Assembly: GCA_035651655.1 (NCBI GenBank)
Contig: DASRFG010000001.1
Span: 94,001 to 158,000 of the forward strand
Length of the DNA stretch: 64,000 nt
Direction: 5' to 3'
From: Terriglobales bacterium
Lineage (GTDB): Bacteria > Acidobacteriota > Terriglobia > Terriglobales > Acidobacteriaceae
Positions 52,730-62,386 of the stretch are shown piece by piece. The notes below the pieces were generated by a model. The model searched no databases. It was not told the DNA's origin and saw only the letters and a list, made by a program, of their open reading frames with translations. Made by a program: the position numbers and the translations under genes. The first letter of the stretch is position 1. Every line of letters begins with the position of its first letter.

Positions 52730-53110
52730 ATGTTCGAAGTCACGGTGGAAGACACATTCGCCGCCGGCCACGCTTTGCGCGGCTACCGGGGAAAGTGTGA
52801 GAACCCGCACGGCCACAATTACAAAGTACGGGTGACCCTTGAGGGCGAAAAGCTGGATGGCATCGGCCTGCTCTTCGATTTTAAGGACTTGAAAGCGGTG
52901 ATGGCGGACATTATTGATCGGCTCGATCACCAGTATCTGAACGACATTGAGCCGTTCAAGGCGGAAAACCCTTCGGCAGAGAATCTCGCTCGATACTTTT
53001 ACCAGGAGACGAACGGCAAGCTGCGTTCCGTGGCAAATGGTCGCGTGCGCGTAAAAGACGTCATTGTGTGGGAAACGGATACCACTACCGCCAGATACTT
53101 TGAGGGTTGA
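52730..53110 (+). CDS. queD: 6-carboxy-5,6,7,8-tetrahydropterin synthase
   Basis: The 126-residue T-fold enzyme makes 6-carboxytetrahydropterin from dihydroneopterin triphosphate for queuosine/preQ0. Zinc ligands His14, His27 and His29 (TFAAGHAL, NPHGHNYKV) and catalytic Cys23 (GKCENPHGHN) are present, as are the DFKDLK and LDHQYLND segments. ATG 52730 with AGGGGA just upstream; other in-frame starts lack RBS. First gene of a que operon. Confidence 0.93.
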   Translation: MFEVTVEDTFAAGHALRGYRGKCENPHGHNYKVRVTLEGEKLDGIGLLFDFKDLKAVMADIIDRLDHQYLNDIEPFKAENPSAENLARYFYQETNGKLRSVANGRVRVKDVIVWETDTTTARYFEG

Positions 53111-53116
53111 GCGGGA

Positions 53117-53157
53117 GTCATGAGTCGTTCACTGATTGAATCATTGAATCAATGAGA
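53117..53157. repeat. ATTGAATCA-type repeat in the que intergenic gap
   Basis: Overlapping copies of TTGAATCA/TGATTCAA with flanking GAGTCGTTCA. A related stretch (TCAATGACTCGTTGATTCAATGG, 53963-53984) lies in the next gap, before queC. They share TTGATTCAATG and a CGACTC/GAGTCG flank, so they look like copies of one short dispersed repeat. Confidence 0.45.
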
Positions 53158-53224
53158 CATTGTGTCCCCTTCTGTTTAGTCAACGCTGAATGCCTCAATG
53201 AACCATTAATTCAATATAGTTCCA

Positions 53225-53953
53225 ATGCAGATCACGGAGATTTACAAGTCGCTGCAGGGTGAATCTTCCTACGCCGGTCTGCCCTGCATCTTTGTGCGGC
53301 TCACTGCTTGCAACTTGCGCTGCTCGTGGTGCGACAGCGAGTACACCTTTACCGGCGGCAAGAAGATGACCTTGGAAGAAGTCGAGCGGGAAGTGCATCG
53401 GCTCAACGGCGGCGCACCGGATTCGCCAGCAAATCCCAGCAACGGCACGCGCCACTCCACCAAGCTGGTGGAGATCACCGGCGGCGAGCCTATGCTGCAG
53501 GAGCGCGAAGTGGTTCCGCTAATGCAGCGACTGGTGGCCGATGGGTACACAGTACTGCTCGAAACCAGCGGCGAACGGCCGCTGGCGACCGTTCCCAAAG
53601 AGGTGATCAAGGTCGTAGATGTAAAGTGCCCGCATTCTGGCGCCGCAGATACCTTCCGGGAAGCAAACCTGGAGGCGCTTACGAGGCACGACGAAGTAAA
53701 GTTTGTGCTCAGTGACCGCACCGACTATGAATTTGCTCGCGCATTTATAGAGCAGCAGAATCTTGGCCGGCGAGTGGCGTCCGTGATCCTCTCACCCGCG
53801 TTCCGCAAGGACGCAACCGGAAGACGAGACAGCTCGCATTGCCTGCTCGATCCCCGCGAGTTGACGGACTGGATGCTGGCGGACGGCCTGCAAGCCCGCC
53901 TCGGATTGCAGTTGCATAAGTTCATCTGGGACCCGGCGGAAAAAGGAGTGTGA
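53225..53953 (+). CDS. queE: 7-carboxy-7-deazaguanine synthase (radical SAM)
   Basis: The 242-residue enzyme converts 6-carboxytetrahydropterin to 7-carboxy-7-deazaguanine. The 4Fe-4S cysteines are Cys29, Cys33 and Cys36 (TACNLRCSWC), after the substrate loop SLQGESSYAGLPCIFVRL; GGEPMLQ (SAM) follows. The Cx3CxxC spacing is the classic one. It belongs to the queD-queE-queC set. Confidence 0.94.
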   Translation: MQITEIYKSLQGESSYAGLPCIFVRLTACNLRCSWCDSEYTFTGGKKMTLEEVEREVHRLNGGAPDSPANPSNGTRHSTKLVEITGGEPMLQEREVVPLMQRLVADGYTVLLETSGERPLATVPKEVIKVVDVKCPHSGAADTFREANLEALTRHDEVKFVLSDRTDYEFARAFIEQQNLGRRVASVILSPAFRKDATGRRDSSHCLLDPRELTDWMLADGLQARLGLQLHKFIWDPAEKGV

Positions 53954-53981
53954 TGAAGAGCGTCAATGACTCGTTGATTCA

Positions 53982-54770
53982 ATGGTATTTAGCTGGGCAG
54001 CGGCTCGGCAGGAGATGACATCTAAGTTGTTGGACACTCGAAATATTGATACTAGGAAGGTTCCAGCTGATCCCAGGCATAAGGCCCGGGCTGTTGTGTT
54101 ATTGAGCGGCGGGATGGATTCCTGCGTTTGCGCCGCCTTAGCGGTTCGCGATTATGATGCTGCGGCGTTGCACGTCAGCTATGGGCAACGCACGGAAAAG
54201 CGGGAGCGGCAGGCGTTTCTCGCGATTTGCGATCGGCTGCGTATTCGCCAGCGGCTGATGGTACGAAATGACTCGTTGCACGCGGTTGGCGGTTCGGCGC
54301 TTACAGATCCTGATCTTGCCGTTCCAACCGCGAGTGAGGTGATTGGCGGCGAAATACCCATCACCTATGTGCCTTTTCGCAACGCGCATTTCTTGTCCAC
54401 CGCGGTGAGTTGGGCCGAAGTGCTGGGCGCGGAGAAAGTATTAATGGGCGCTGTGCAGCAGGACAGCTCGGGCTATCCTGACTGCCGCCCGGATTATTAC
54501 CAGGCCTTTAACGAGGTGGTACGAAGAGGTACGCGAGAGGGACGCATTGAAATTGCGACGCCGCTGATAGCCATGCGCAAATCGCAGATCGTGCGCCTGG
54601 GCCTTGAATTGGGCGCGCCCTTCGATTTAACGTGGTCTTGCTATAGCCGGGAAGACCGCGCCTGCGGGATCTGCGACAGCTGCGTTTTGCGGCTGCGCGC
54701 GTTTCAAAATGCGGGTGCGCACGACCCTATTCCTTACCTGGAACCGGCAGTTTCGGGCACAGGCGATTAG
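53982..54770 (+). CDS. queC: 7-cyano-7-deazaguanine synthase
   Basis: The 262-residue ATP-dependent ligase turns carboxy-deazaguanine into preQ0. P-loop [34 protein letters not shown] and the zinc site [15 protein letters not shown] are all present. The N-terminal about 35 residues are not family-typical. ATG 53982 lacks an RBS, and AGGAG sits directly before ATG 54015 (spacing too short), so the true start may be 54015 or a TTG just after. folE and queF are not in the window. Confidence 0.93.
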   Translation: MVFSWAAARQEMTSKLLDTRNIDTRKVPADPRHKARAVVLLSGGMDSCVCAALAVRDYDAAALHVSYGQRTEKRERQAFLAICDRLRIRQRLMVRNDSLHAVGGSALTDPDLAVPTASEVIGGEIPITYVPFRNAHFLSTAVSWAEVLGAEKVLMGAVQQDSSGYPDCRPDYYQAFNEVVRRGTREGRIEIATPLIAMRKSQIVRLGLELGAPFDLTWSCYSREDRACGICDSCVLRLRAFQNAGAHDPIPYLEPAVSGTGD

Positions 54771-54837
54771 GCGCGAACCACACGAAGTTTGAGCGGACAA
54801 GAAAAGATTTATTTTTGAGGTTAGCCGGGAGGCTCAA

Positions 54838-55932
54838 ATGAAGCAGCGTTTATCAATATTGTTGGTGACACTGGTGATTGCGGCGCTGTGTGCTCCGTCT
54901 GCCTGGTCGCAAGCCACTGCCACGGTGAAGGGTGTTGCCAAAGACATGCAGGGACAACCGGTGGCCGGCGCCACGGTGAATTACGTCAATCAGGACACGG
55001 GTCAAAAGTACGACATTAAGACCAATAAGAAGGGTGAATTCTTCTCGCTGGGTATTGCTCCGGGCAAATACAAGATCAGCCTAATCAGCAATGGCCAGGT
55101 CTTGTTCTTTTTCAACGGAGTGCAGGTCTCACTGGGTAACGAAGAAAATGTTACCAACTTCGATCTGCAAAAGGAATCGGCAGACGCTAAGGCGCGCGGC
55201 CAGGCACAGATGACGCCTGAGCAGAAAGCAGCCCAGGAAAAGGCCCAAAAGGAAAATCTCACCATCAAGGCGCTGAACGAAAAACTGGCAGCCGCCACCC
55301 AGGCGCAACAGGCCGGTAACTTCGATCAGGCAATCGCGGTCATGAAAGAAGCAACGGCCATGGATCCTAATCGCGATGTCCTGTGGGCCAAGTTGGGAAA
55401 TGTATATAGCGACGCGGCAAAGAAGTCCGAAACAACTGACCGTCCTGCGGCAGCCCAGCTCTATGCGCAATCGGCTGAGTCCTATCAGAAAGCTCTTGCC
55501 TTGAAACCCAGCGGGGCTGTTTACAACAACCTGGGGCAGGCCTTGGCAAAGTCCGGCAAGACGGATGACGCGATCAAGGCTTACAACCAGGCAGCGCAAG
55601 TGGATCCCCCGAATGCGGCTATGTACTATTTCAATCTGGGCGCAACCCTGACCAATACCGGCAAAATAGATGATGCCGTGCAGGCCTTTGATAAGACGAT
55701 TGCCGCGGATCCCAACCGGGCTGAGGCTTACTATTGGAAGGGCGTTAATTTGCTGGGGAAAGCCACTCTGAAAGGCGACAAAATGGTGGCGCCCGAGGGT
55801 ACTTCGGAAGCTTTCAACAAGTACCTTGAGCTTCAGCCTACCGGCCCCTATGCTGAACCAGCCAAGCAGATGCTGGCTTCAATGGGCGCTTCGGTGGAAA
55901 CCAGCTACGGGAAGAAGAAGGCCAAGAAATAA
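54838..55932 (+). CDS. Secreted protein: carboxypeptidase-regulatory domain plus TPR repeats
   Basis: The 364-residue protein has a signal peptide (cut after AWSQA, about 25), a CarboxypepD_reg-like beta-sandwich (TVKGVAKDMQGQPVAGATV... GKYKISLISNG, to about 105), a Gln/Ala/Lys-rich linker, and five or six TPRs (about 150-330; NNLGQALAKSGKTDDAIKAY, FNLGATLTNTGKIDDAVQAF). The C-terminal tail is Lys-rich. ATG 54838 follows GGGAGG. It ends in a strong terminator. It resembles the TPR-plus-beta-domain proteins common in Acidobacteria; probably a periplasmic scaffold. Confidence 0.82.
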   Translation: MKQRLSILLVTLVIAALCAPSAWSQATATVKGVAKDMQGQPVAGATVNYVNQDTGQKYDIKTNKKGEFFSLGIAPGKYKISLISNGQVLFFFNGVQVSLGNEENVTNFDLQKESADAKARGQAQMTPEQKAAQEKAQKENLTIKALNEKLAAATQAQQAGNFDQAIAVMKEATAMDPNRDVLWAKLGNVYSDAAKKSETTDRPAAAQLYAQSAESYQKALALKPSGAVYNNLGQALAKSGKTDDAIKAYNQAAQVDPPNAAMYYFNLGATLTNTGKIDDAVQAFDKTIAADPNRAEAYYWKGVNLLGKATLKGDKMVAPEGTSEAFNKYLELQPTGPYAEPAKQMLASMGASVETSYGKKKAKK

Positions 55933-55964
55933 CAGCAGAGTTTGGCTTTTCTTTGGGTTTTTCT

Positions 55965-55991
55965 GGGACGGCAGTATGCCGTCCCTTTTTT
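55965..55991 (+). terminator. Rho-independent terminator after the TPR gene
   Basis: A perfect 9-bp stem GGGACGGCA (55965-55973), loop GTA, TGCCGTCCC (55977-55985), followed by six Ts. Confidence 0.95.
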
Positions 55992-56095
55992 AGTTCGGGC
56001 GGCCATGCACCGTCGTGTAGCGGCGAAAGGGTTTGCCCTATAGCCGCGCTGTGATTCTTAGGCTAAATTAGCGTTTCCCCCCAGATAAGCGACTG

Positions 56096-57376
56096 GTGTG
56101 TGAATGCCACGCCTTGCCCGGTCGAGTTCTCAAGGAGAAAGCCATCGCAACGCCAGCTCCAGCGCCCATGCCCGGAGTAGAACCGAAGACCACACCGGAC
56201 TCCACCGCTTCCACGAACGCCATTTTATCGGCCATGCTGCGGACCTCGAGCAAGGTAAGTGACCTGATTTTTTCTCCTGGCCGGCCGCCACAAGTAGAGT
56301 TGAGTGGAGAGCTCGTTGCGGTGAAAATCGCCGAGATTCCTCACCTCAGCGCCGAAGATACGCGGCGGATTGCAGGCGACCTTATCGGTAACAACAAAGT
56401 GGCACTGGCCAAGCTCCGCGAACAAGGGGCTTGCGACGTTTCGTACAGTCTTCCGGGAAAAGCGCGTTTCCGCGTGAATGTATTCATCCAGCGCGGCACC
56501 TGCGCCGTTGTAATGCGGGTGATTCCACACACAATTCCTACTCTTAACGATCTCAATTTACCTGCGCAGTTGGCGAAGATCGCGGAACTGAAGAATGGAA
56601 TCGTTCTTATCACCGGCCCCACTGGATCCGGTAAGTCTTCGACGATGGCGGCGATCTTGGACAAGGTCAACGAGCTGCATGGATACCACATCATCACCAT
56701 CGAAGACCCGATTGAGTTCTTGCATCCACACAAAAAGGCGACCATTCATCAGCGGGAATTGCACAGTGATACGCCGAGCTTTGCCCTGGCGTTGCGGGCC
56801 GCCCTGCGGCAGGCGCCAAAAGTAATCCTGGTGGGCGAGATGCGGGACAAGGAAACCATTGAGACCGCACTGGAAGCAGCGGAAACCGGCCACCTGGTGC
56901 TTTCAACCCTGCATACGATTGATGCCTCCAAGACGGTGGAGCGAATCATCGGAGTGTTCCCGGCGGCGGAACAGCAGACTATCCGCAATCGGCTGGCGAA
57001 ATCTTTTCGCTATATCGTTTCTCAGCGGCTGGTGCCTCGCAAAGACGGGGAGGGTCGGGTCGCCATTCTCGAAATCCTGGTATCGTCGCTACGCACGCGC
57101 GAGTACGTTGAAAAAGGCGAGCACGATGGCAAGACCCTTCTGGATGCGATGCGAGATGGCGGTCAGGAAGGCATGCAGTACTTTGACGGCGAACTGGAAA
57201 AGCTGATCCGGGCAGGCACGCTCGACATAGACACGGGAATAGCTTACTCGACCAATCCCGGCAATCTGACCTTACAATTGACCGACCTGGCAATGGCATC
57301 GCCAGACGGGGCGCAGCCAGCCGGGGCGCAGCCTGCCGCTAAGGAATCGGATACAGAATTAGAGATCGAGCCCTAG
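56096..57376 (+). CDS. pilT: PilT-type twitching-motility ATPase
   Basis: The 426-residue secretion ATPase has an N-terminal domain with SDLIFSPGRPPQVELSG, Walker A GPTGSGKSST, the Asp box IEDPIEFLH, Walker B VILVGEMRDKETI and a His box STLHTIDASKTVERI. It retracts type IV pili by hydrolysing ATP; the 45-residue Pro/Ala C-terminal tail is unusual. The start is uncertain: GTG 56096 has no RBS, while AAGGAG at 56132-56137 stands 6 nt before an ATC and ATG 56168 has none. It converges on the PBP gene with a 10-bp gap. Confidence 0.9.
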   Translation: MCECHALPGRVLKEKAIATPAPAPMPGVEPKTTPDSTASTNAILSAMLRTSSKVSDLIFSPGRPPQVELSGELVAVKIAEIPHLSAEDTRRIAGDLIGNNKVALAKLREQGACDVSYSLPGKARFRVNVFIQRGTCAVVMRVIPHTIPTLNDLNLPAQLAKIAELKNGIVLITGPTGSGKSSTMAAILDKVNELHGYHIITIEDPIEFLHPHKKATIHQRELHSDTPSFALALRAALRQAPKVILVGEMRDKETIETALEAAETGHLVLSTLHTIDASKTVERIIGVFPAAEQQTIRNRLAKSFRYIVSQRLVPRKDGEGRVAILEILVSSLRTREYVEKGEHDGKTLLDAMRDGGQEGMQYFDGELEKLIRAGTLDIDTGIAYSTNPGNLTLQLTDLAMASPDGAQPAGAQPAAKESDTELEIEP

Positions 57377-57386
57377 TTTCATCGGC

Positions 57387-59621
57387 TCAGTGAGCTTCTT
57401 CGTCTGCCGGACTGGTATCCGGCGTATCCAGCTTGCGCGCGACTGTACTCGGAGGGATGAAGGGCGGCGGTTGGAAATCCTGAGCCGGTCGGCCTTTCAG
57501 GGCCGTTTTCATGAAGTCAATCCAGATGGGCAGCGCGGCCATCGAGCCACTTTCCCGATTGCCGAGTGATCTCTTTTCGTCAAAGCCCACCCATACTCCA
57601 CAGGTGAGGGAAGGCGAGAACCCGACGAACCAGGCATCCGTGAAGTCATTTGTCGTGCCGGTTTTCCCGGCCAGCGGGTAGTTGAGCTGGCTCGCCTTTA
57701 CGCCCGTACCGTGCAAGACCACCTCGCGCAGCATGGCGGTCATAATCCGCGCCGTCCGTGAATTGATGGACTCCCGCACCTCGGGATAATTCTCTTCCAA
57801 CACGCGGCCGTCGTAATCGGTGACTTTAAGAATGTAGCGCGGGGTTACATGAACGCCGTCATCGGGGAACACGCTGTATGCGGAGGTCTGTTCGAGCGGC
57901 GTTACCTCCGCCGCTCCCAAGGCCACGGGCAAATACGCTGGTATTTGCGAACTGATCCCGAAGCGATGCGCATAATCAATGACCGTGTTCATTCCCAGGT
58001 GGTCTGCCAGCTTGAGTGCGGGAATGTTGCGCGATTGTGCCAGTGCCCGGCGGAGAGTGATATTGCCCTCGAACTTTTCGTCGTAATTGTGCGGGATATA
58101 TGGACCAGAGGGAGTGTTAAAAATGATCGGCGCATCTTCGATGGTGTCGTCCGGACTGGCGCCCTGATCCACCGCAGCCGTGTAAACGTATGGTTTGAAA
58201 GACGACCCAACCTGGCGCAATGCCTGGGTGGCACGATTGAACTTTGAAAGATCGAAGTCGCGCCCGCCAAACATGGCCTTAATGTCACCACTGGCATTAT
58301 CGAGGGCCACGAGTGCGCCTTGCGCTCCAGAGTCCTGCTCCAGACTCACCCGCGCCCGATCTCCCGAAGAAAGTGAAAGCACCTTCACGTAGGCGATGTC
58401 GCCCATGTGCAGCAAGGCGGGTATGCGGCGGTTGGTCCAGGCGGTATCTGCGGCGCTGAGTGTGGCAGTGTAATTGCCAAATTTCACGATTGCTGAGCGC
58501 AACGTGGTCTCGACGACGAGCGCATGCACGTAGCTGTCAGCGCTGATGCGCTCGTTCCAGTCTGGATGTTTGTAGCTCTCCAGATCCTGTCCCGCGCGCA
58601 GCACATTTTCAAGGTGCCCCTTCCATCCGTGTCGGCGTTCGTACGCGGCGAGGCCATCGAGTACTGCCCGGTTGGCTGCTCTCTGCAGGTCCACATTTAA
58701 AGTTGTGTACACATGCAATCCCGCCTGGTGGACCTGATCGGTGCCATATTTCTTCTCCAGATACCGTCGGACTTCCTCGACGAAGTAGGGAGCCAGCGAG
58801 TTGGGATCGCTCTGAACATTTAGGTTGAGCGGCGTGTTCTTGGCGGCGGTGGCTTGTGCGGCGGTGATCTTGCCATCCTCGAGCATTGCATTGATCACCA
58901 GGTTGCGCCGTCGCAAAGCGCGGTCCGGGTAATTGATAGGAGAGTAGGAAGTTGGGCCCTTCGCTAAACCGGCCAGCAATGCGGCTTCCGGAAGCGTCAG
59001 GTCCTTTGCGCGTTTGCCAAAATAAAACTCCGCCGCAGCTTCGAAGCCCCAGACTCCATGTCCTAAGGGAATCTGGTTGGCGTACATAGTAAAAATCTGT
59101 GCCTTGGTGAATCGCCGCTCGATCTGGATGGCGAGCATGGTTTCCTGCACCTTGCGGCGAAATTTCTGCTCGGGAGAGAGGAAGAGGTTCCGTGAGAGCT
59201 GCATGGTCAGCGTGGATGCGCCTTGTAACCTGCGGCCCGGAGTTAGGATGTCGCGATAGGCCGCCCCTAGGATCCGGCGCACGTTGACTCCCCAGTGCTT
59301 CTCAAAATTCTTGTCTTCAATTGAGATCACCGCCTGGTAGAGGACTCTCGGGAAGTCGTCGTAAGAGGCCACTACGCGGCGCTGTAGCGCGAATGACCCG
59401 ATGATGCGCCCCTGATCGTCGTAAAGATCGGTGATAGATATGGGACGGTAGTGCTGGAGCTCATCCACCTGCGGCAGATCAGTGGAATCAACGAACACGA
59501 GTCCGGCAGTGACTCCAGCCAACACCGAGGCCAGTACCAGCAAAGCCAAGACCACACGCCCTGCCAGCTTCCTCGGAGCCGCCACCGGCGTCTCGGGAAG
59601 ATCTGTGTACAGCACCTTCAT
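57387..59621 (-). CDS. Class A penicillin-binding protein (PBP1A-like)
   Basis: The 744-residue bifunctional enzyme polymerises and cross-links peptidoglycan. It has an N-terminal membrane anchor (about 20-45), a GT51 transglycosylase domain with SIEDKNFEKHWG, GASTLTMQLSRN and an ERRFTKAQI segment, and a transpeptidase domain with SxxK in GSSFKPY, SRN (AQSRNIPALK) and KTGTTNDF. A low-complexity Pro/Asp tail follows. ATG 59621. Confidence 0.94.
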   Translation of the reverse strand: MKVLYTDLPETPVAAPRKLAGRVVLALLVLASVLAGVTAGLVFVDSTDLPQVDELQHYRPISITDLYDDQGRIIGSFALQRRVVASYDDFPRVLYQAVISIEDKNFEKHWGVNVRRILGAAYRDILTPGRRLQGASTLTMQLSRNLFLSPEQKFRRKVQETMLAIQIERRFTKAQIFTMYANQIPLGHGVWGFEAAAEFYFGKRAKDLTLPEAALLAGLAKGPTSYSPINYPDRALRRRNLVINAMLEDGKITAAQATAAKNTPLNLNVQSDPNSLAPYFVEEVRRYLEKKYGTDQVHQAGLHVYTTLNVDLQRAANRAVLDGLAAYERRHGWKGHLENVLRAGQDLESYKHPDWNERISADSYVHALVVETTLRSAIVKFGNYTATLSAADTAWTNRRIPALLHMGDIAYVKVLSLSSGDRARVSLEQDSGAQGALVALDNASGDIKAMFGGRDFDLSKFNRATQALRQVGSSFKPYVYTAAVDQGASPDDTIEDAPIIFNTPSGPYIPHNYDEKFEGNITLRRALAQSRNIPALKLADHLGMNTVIDYAHRFGISSQIPAYLPVALGAAEVTPLEQTSAYSVFPDDGVHVTPRYILKVTDYDGRVLEENYPEVRESINSRTARIMTAMLREVVLHGTGVKASQLNYPLAGKTGTTNDFTDAWFVGFSPSLTCGVWVGFDEKRSLGNRESGSMAALPIWIDFMKTALKGRPAQDFQPPPFIPPSTVARKLDTPDTSPADEEAH

Positions 59622-59687
59622 TAGGATTCGGAAGTAGCGTCAGAATAGCATGGTGGGTTTACCAGGAGAATCACCGCGAGCATTCGG

Positions 59688-61031
59688 TCAGGGAACACGG
59701 GAGTACTCGGGAGCTTCTGGCAAGCGACGGCGGCGCCAGAGAAAATAAACCGGCAACCCGACCGCGACCACACTGAGCCCGATCACCGCATTGGCGCCGG
59801 CGGAGATGATGGCATTGATAACCAGCACCGCGGCTGCGAGCACGAAGAGCATCGGCGTCCACGGATATCCCGGCACGCGGTACGAACGCTCTACTTCCGG
59901 GTATTTGCGCCGATAGACGAAAACCGCTGCGGCCGCCAGCCCATAAAAAATCCAAGCCACGAACATGGCGTAGCCGATCAGTTCCTGGAATTTTCCCAGC
60001 CAAGCCAGAAAAATAGACCAGATTCCGAGCGCAATCACAGCAGTTGCGGGAGTGCGAAACCGCGGATGAACGTCCGCAAGCTTACGAAAGAACAGGCCGT
60101 CGTTTGCCATCGCATAAAACACTCGCGGCGCGGTCAGAACAACGCTGTTAGTAGCGCTGAATACAGAAATCAAAATAGTGAGCGCCACAATCTTGGCTGC
60201 GCCCGGACCTAGTACCGCTGAGATGGAAGCGGCGGCGATGGTCTCGGAGCGGCCTACCTTCTCTGGCCCCAGAGCGGCGAGATAACCAAGATTTGCCAGC
60301 AGGTAAACCCCAATCAGGAATATAACTCCGGAGAACATGGCCCGGGGAAAGTCTCTCTTAGGATTCACCGCTTCGCCCGCGCTATAGGTCACGAATTGCC
60401 AGCCTTCATATGCCCAAAAAACCGTGATCATTGCCAGTCCGAACTTCGAAAACAGCGATCCTGAAACAGTGGACGGCCAGAGAGAGGCAGGTATTCCCGA
60501 ATAGCCGCGGCCAAGCGCCAGCAGTACAGCGCTGATGCCAACAATCAAGAGGGCCTTGATCAGAGTTGTCCAGTTTTGTAGGTCTGAGCTCTTGCGAGTA
60601 CCCCAAACGTTCACCGCAGTGACCACGGCGATCATTGCCGAGGCGACTATCTTCGCTCCCAACGTACTTAGAGGAATTATTCTGCCGAGGTAGGCGCTGA
60701 ACGCGACCGCCAGTGCCGATACTTCGCCGCTGGCAATTGCCAGGAATAGGCTCCAGCCGTAGAGGAAGGCGGGAAGCGATCCAAAGGCGTCGCGAATATA
60801 GACGTAAACGCCACCGGCGGCGGGCCGGGTAACCGCCAGCTCCGCGTAAGTGAGCGCCCCCATCAGGGAGAGGATTCCGCCAAAGACCCACACCAGCGCT
60901 GCCGCGACCACCGAGTGGTCAACCTGATTCAGGATTCCGGCGGGAACCAGGAAAATTCCTGACCCGATCACGGAACCTATCACCAGCAACAGCAAATCGC
61001 GTAAGCGCAGGGTGCGGAGGAGTTCCGTCAC
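59688..61031 (-). CDS. APC-family amino acid permease
   Basis: The 447-residue protein has 12 hydrophobic helices and the APC signature GSVIGSGIFLVPAG in TM1 and a GGILSLMGALTYAELAVTRP stretch in TM2. It is LAT-like, without a periplasmic domain, and exports or imports amino acids by proton or antiport coupling; the substrate is unknown. The start is GTG 61031 with a weak RBS. 66 bp separate it from the PBP gene downstream. Confidence 0.92.
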   Translation of the reverse strand: MTELLRTLRLRDLLLLVIGSVIGSGIFLVPAGILNQVDHSVVAAALVWVFGGILSLMGALTYAELAVTRPAAGGVYVYIRDAFGSLPAFLYGWSLFLAIASGEVSALAVAFSAYLGRIIPLSTLGAKIVASAMIAVVTAVNVWGTRKSSDLQNWTTLIKALLIVGISAVLLALGRGYSGIPASLWPSTVSGSLFSKFGLAMITVFWAYEGWQFVTYSAGEAVNPKRDFPRAMFSGVIFLIGVYLLANLGYLAALGPEKVGRSETIAAASISAVLGPGAAKIVALTILISVFSATNSVVLTAPRVFYAMANDGLFFRKLADVHPRFRTPATAVIALGIWSIFLAWLGKFQELIGYAMFVAWIFYGLAAAAVFVYRRKYPEVERSYRVPGYPWTPMLFVLAAAVLVINAIISAGANAVIGLSVVAVGLPVYFLWRRRRLPEAPEYSRVP

Positions 61032-61096
61032 GGTCTGCGCATCATAGCTGCTGGCTGGAGAAGCCGCAATCCAGCTTTAGGACTTCAAGTCAGCCG

Positions 61097-61387
61097 CTAC
61101 GCAGCCAATTCGCCCGGTGCGACCTCGTCAACATAGCACCAGATCCAACGCTCGCCTGGCTCGGCTGAACGAATGAGCGGATGTCCAACCGCGTGAAAGT
61201 GCTTGGTGGCATGCCGGTTCTTCGATGAGTCACAGCAGCCGACGTGGCCACAGGTCAGGCACATTCGTAAATGGACCCAAGTGTCGCCGATCTTCACGCA
61301 ATCCTCGCACACGTGCTTCGTCGGTTTCGTGAGCTTAATTTCATCCAAGTGAGCGCATTCAGCCAGCTTCTTGATTGCTGTTGTCAT
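61097..61387 (-). CDS. UBP-type zinc-finger protein
   Basis: The 96-residue protein has the ZnF-UBP pattern: CxxC-type pairs in HVCEDC and RMCLTCGHVGCCD plus HATKHFHAVGHPL, ending with WCYVDEV. In eukaryotes this fold binds ubiquitin; in bacteria its partner is unknown. It is linked to the upstream PfpI-family gene by an ATGA overlap. Confidence 0.88.
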   Translation of the reverse strand: MTTAIKKLAECAHLDEIKLTKPTKHVCEDCVKIGDTWVHLRMCLTCGHVGCCDSSKNRHATKHFHAVGHPLIRSAEPGERWIWCYVDEVAPGELAA

Positions 61388-61947
61388 GCTGCTTGTCGTA
61401 CCTGCCCTTTCGTCCGGCTGAACAGGTCAATCATCCCCCGATTGAATGCCGGAATATCATCAGGGTTGCGGCTGGATACTATGTTGCCATCGGTCACGCA
61501 CTCCTCGTCCACCCACTCTGCACCCGCATTGCGCAGATCGGTTCTAAGCGACGGCCATGAAGCGATACGCTTGCCGCGGGCCGAGCCGGCTTCGATGACG
61601 GTCCAAGGGCCATGGCAGATCACCGCTACAGGCTTGTTGGCATCAAAAAATGCCTTCACAAACTCCACCGCTTTCGGCTCCATACGGAGTTTGTCGGGAT
61701 TCATGACCCCTCCCGGCAGCAAAAGCGCGTCAAAATTATCAGGTTTAGCTTTGTCCAGGTGGATGTCTACAGGAAACTCCTCGCCCCATTCGGTGAAGTT
61801 CCACCCCCGAACGCGCTGCTGCTGCGGAGACACCACGTATGTCTCAGCTCCTGCATCATTCAGTGCTTTCCTGGGTTTGACCATCTCCACTTGCTCGAAG
61901 CCATTCTCGATTAGAATTGCGACTTTCAAACCCTTAAGATTATCCAT
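61384..61947 (-). CDS. DJ-1/PfpI family protein
   Basis: The 187-residue class-I glutamine-amidotransferase-like protein has VAILIENGFEQVEM, LLLPGGVMNP and the nucleophile elbow AVICHGPWTV with its cysteine. Members are proteases, deglycases or glyoxalase III-type stress enzymes. It overlaps the UBP-finger gene by 4 nt. Gene order with the nitroreductase-like and dehydrogenase genes upstream suggests a redox/carbonyl-stress set (inference). Confidence 0.92.
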   Translation of the reverse strand: MDNLKGLKVAILIENGFEQVEMVKPRKALNDAGAETYVVSPQQQRVRGWNFTEWGEEFPVDIHLDKAKPDNFDALLLPGGVMNPDKLRMEPKAVEFVKAFFDANKPVAVICHGPWTVIEAGSARGKRIASWPSLRTDLRNAGAEWVDEECVTDGNIVSSRNPDDIPAFNRGMIDLFSRTKGQVRQAA

Positions 61948-61979
61948 AACACTCCTCCTGATTAGTTTTTCGAAACGCT

Positions 61980-62342
61980 TTATTCGATCTTTACAACCAC
62001 TGCAACATCGAATTTCGAATAGTATTTCTTCACGTCCGCCTCTCCATACTTCTTGCGGAATTTCTCAACGACGGACTTGACGATTTTGGGGTCGGTCACT
62101 GGATTGGCGTCGAATTCAGCTTGTACCCCCTCGGCAGAAATTCGGATTCGCCGGTTCTGAAGTACGTTCTTGTACCACTGTGTGTCTGAGCCTTTCACCG
62201 GCAATAGATACAACGTGTTCCCCTCAACTACGAACCACACCGGGTTAGAGATTCTACGGCCGGTCTTTCTTCCGACCACGCTGATTTCGATTTCCTCGGC
62301 CCGGGTGAGACGATCTTTGAGTTCTTCAGTTTTGGTTGGCAT
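61980..62342 (-). CDS. Deazaflavin-dependent nitroreductase-like (Ddn/FMN split-barrel) protein
   Basis: The 120-residue split-barrel protein carries EISVVGRKTGRRISNPVWFVVEGNTLYLLP, with GSDTQWYKNVLQNRRIRI, typical of the F420-dependent Ddn family. F420 genes are not in the window, so the cofactor could instead be FMN or heme. ATG 62342 is preceded by GGAGG at 5 nt; the frame is open 10 codons further. Confidence 0.8.
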   Translation of the reverse strand: MPTKTEELKDRLTRAEEIEISVVGRKTGRRISNPVWFVVEGNTLYLLPVKGSDTQWYKNVLQNRRIRISAEGVQAEFDANPVTDPKIVKSVVEKFRKKYGEADVKKYYSKFDVAVVVKIE

Positions 62343-62386
62343 CACGACCTCCATATTTCCGAGCTGCGGCATAGACCAGCAGCCAC

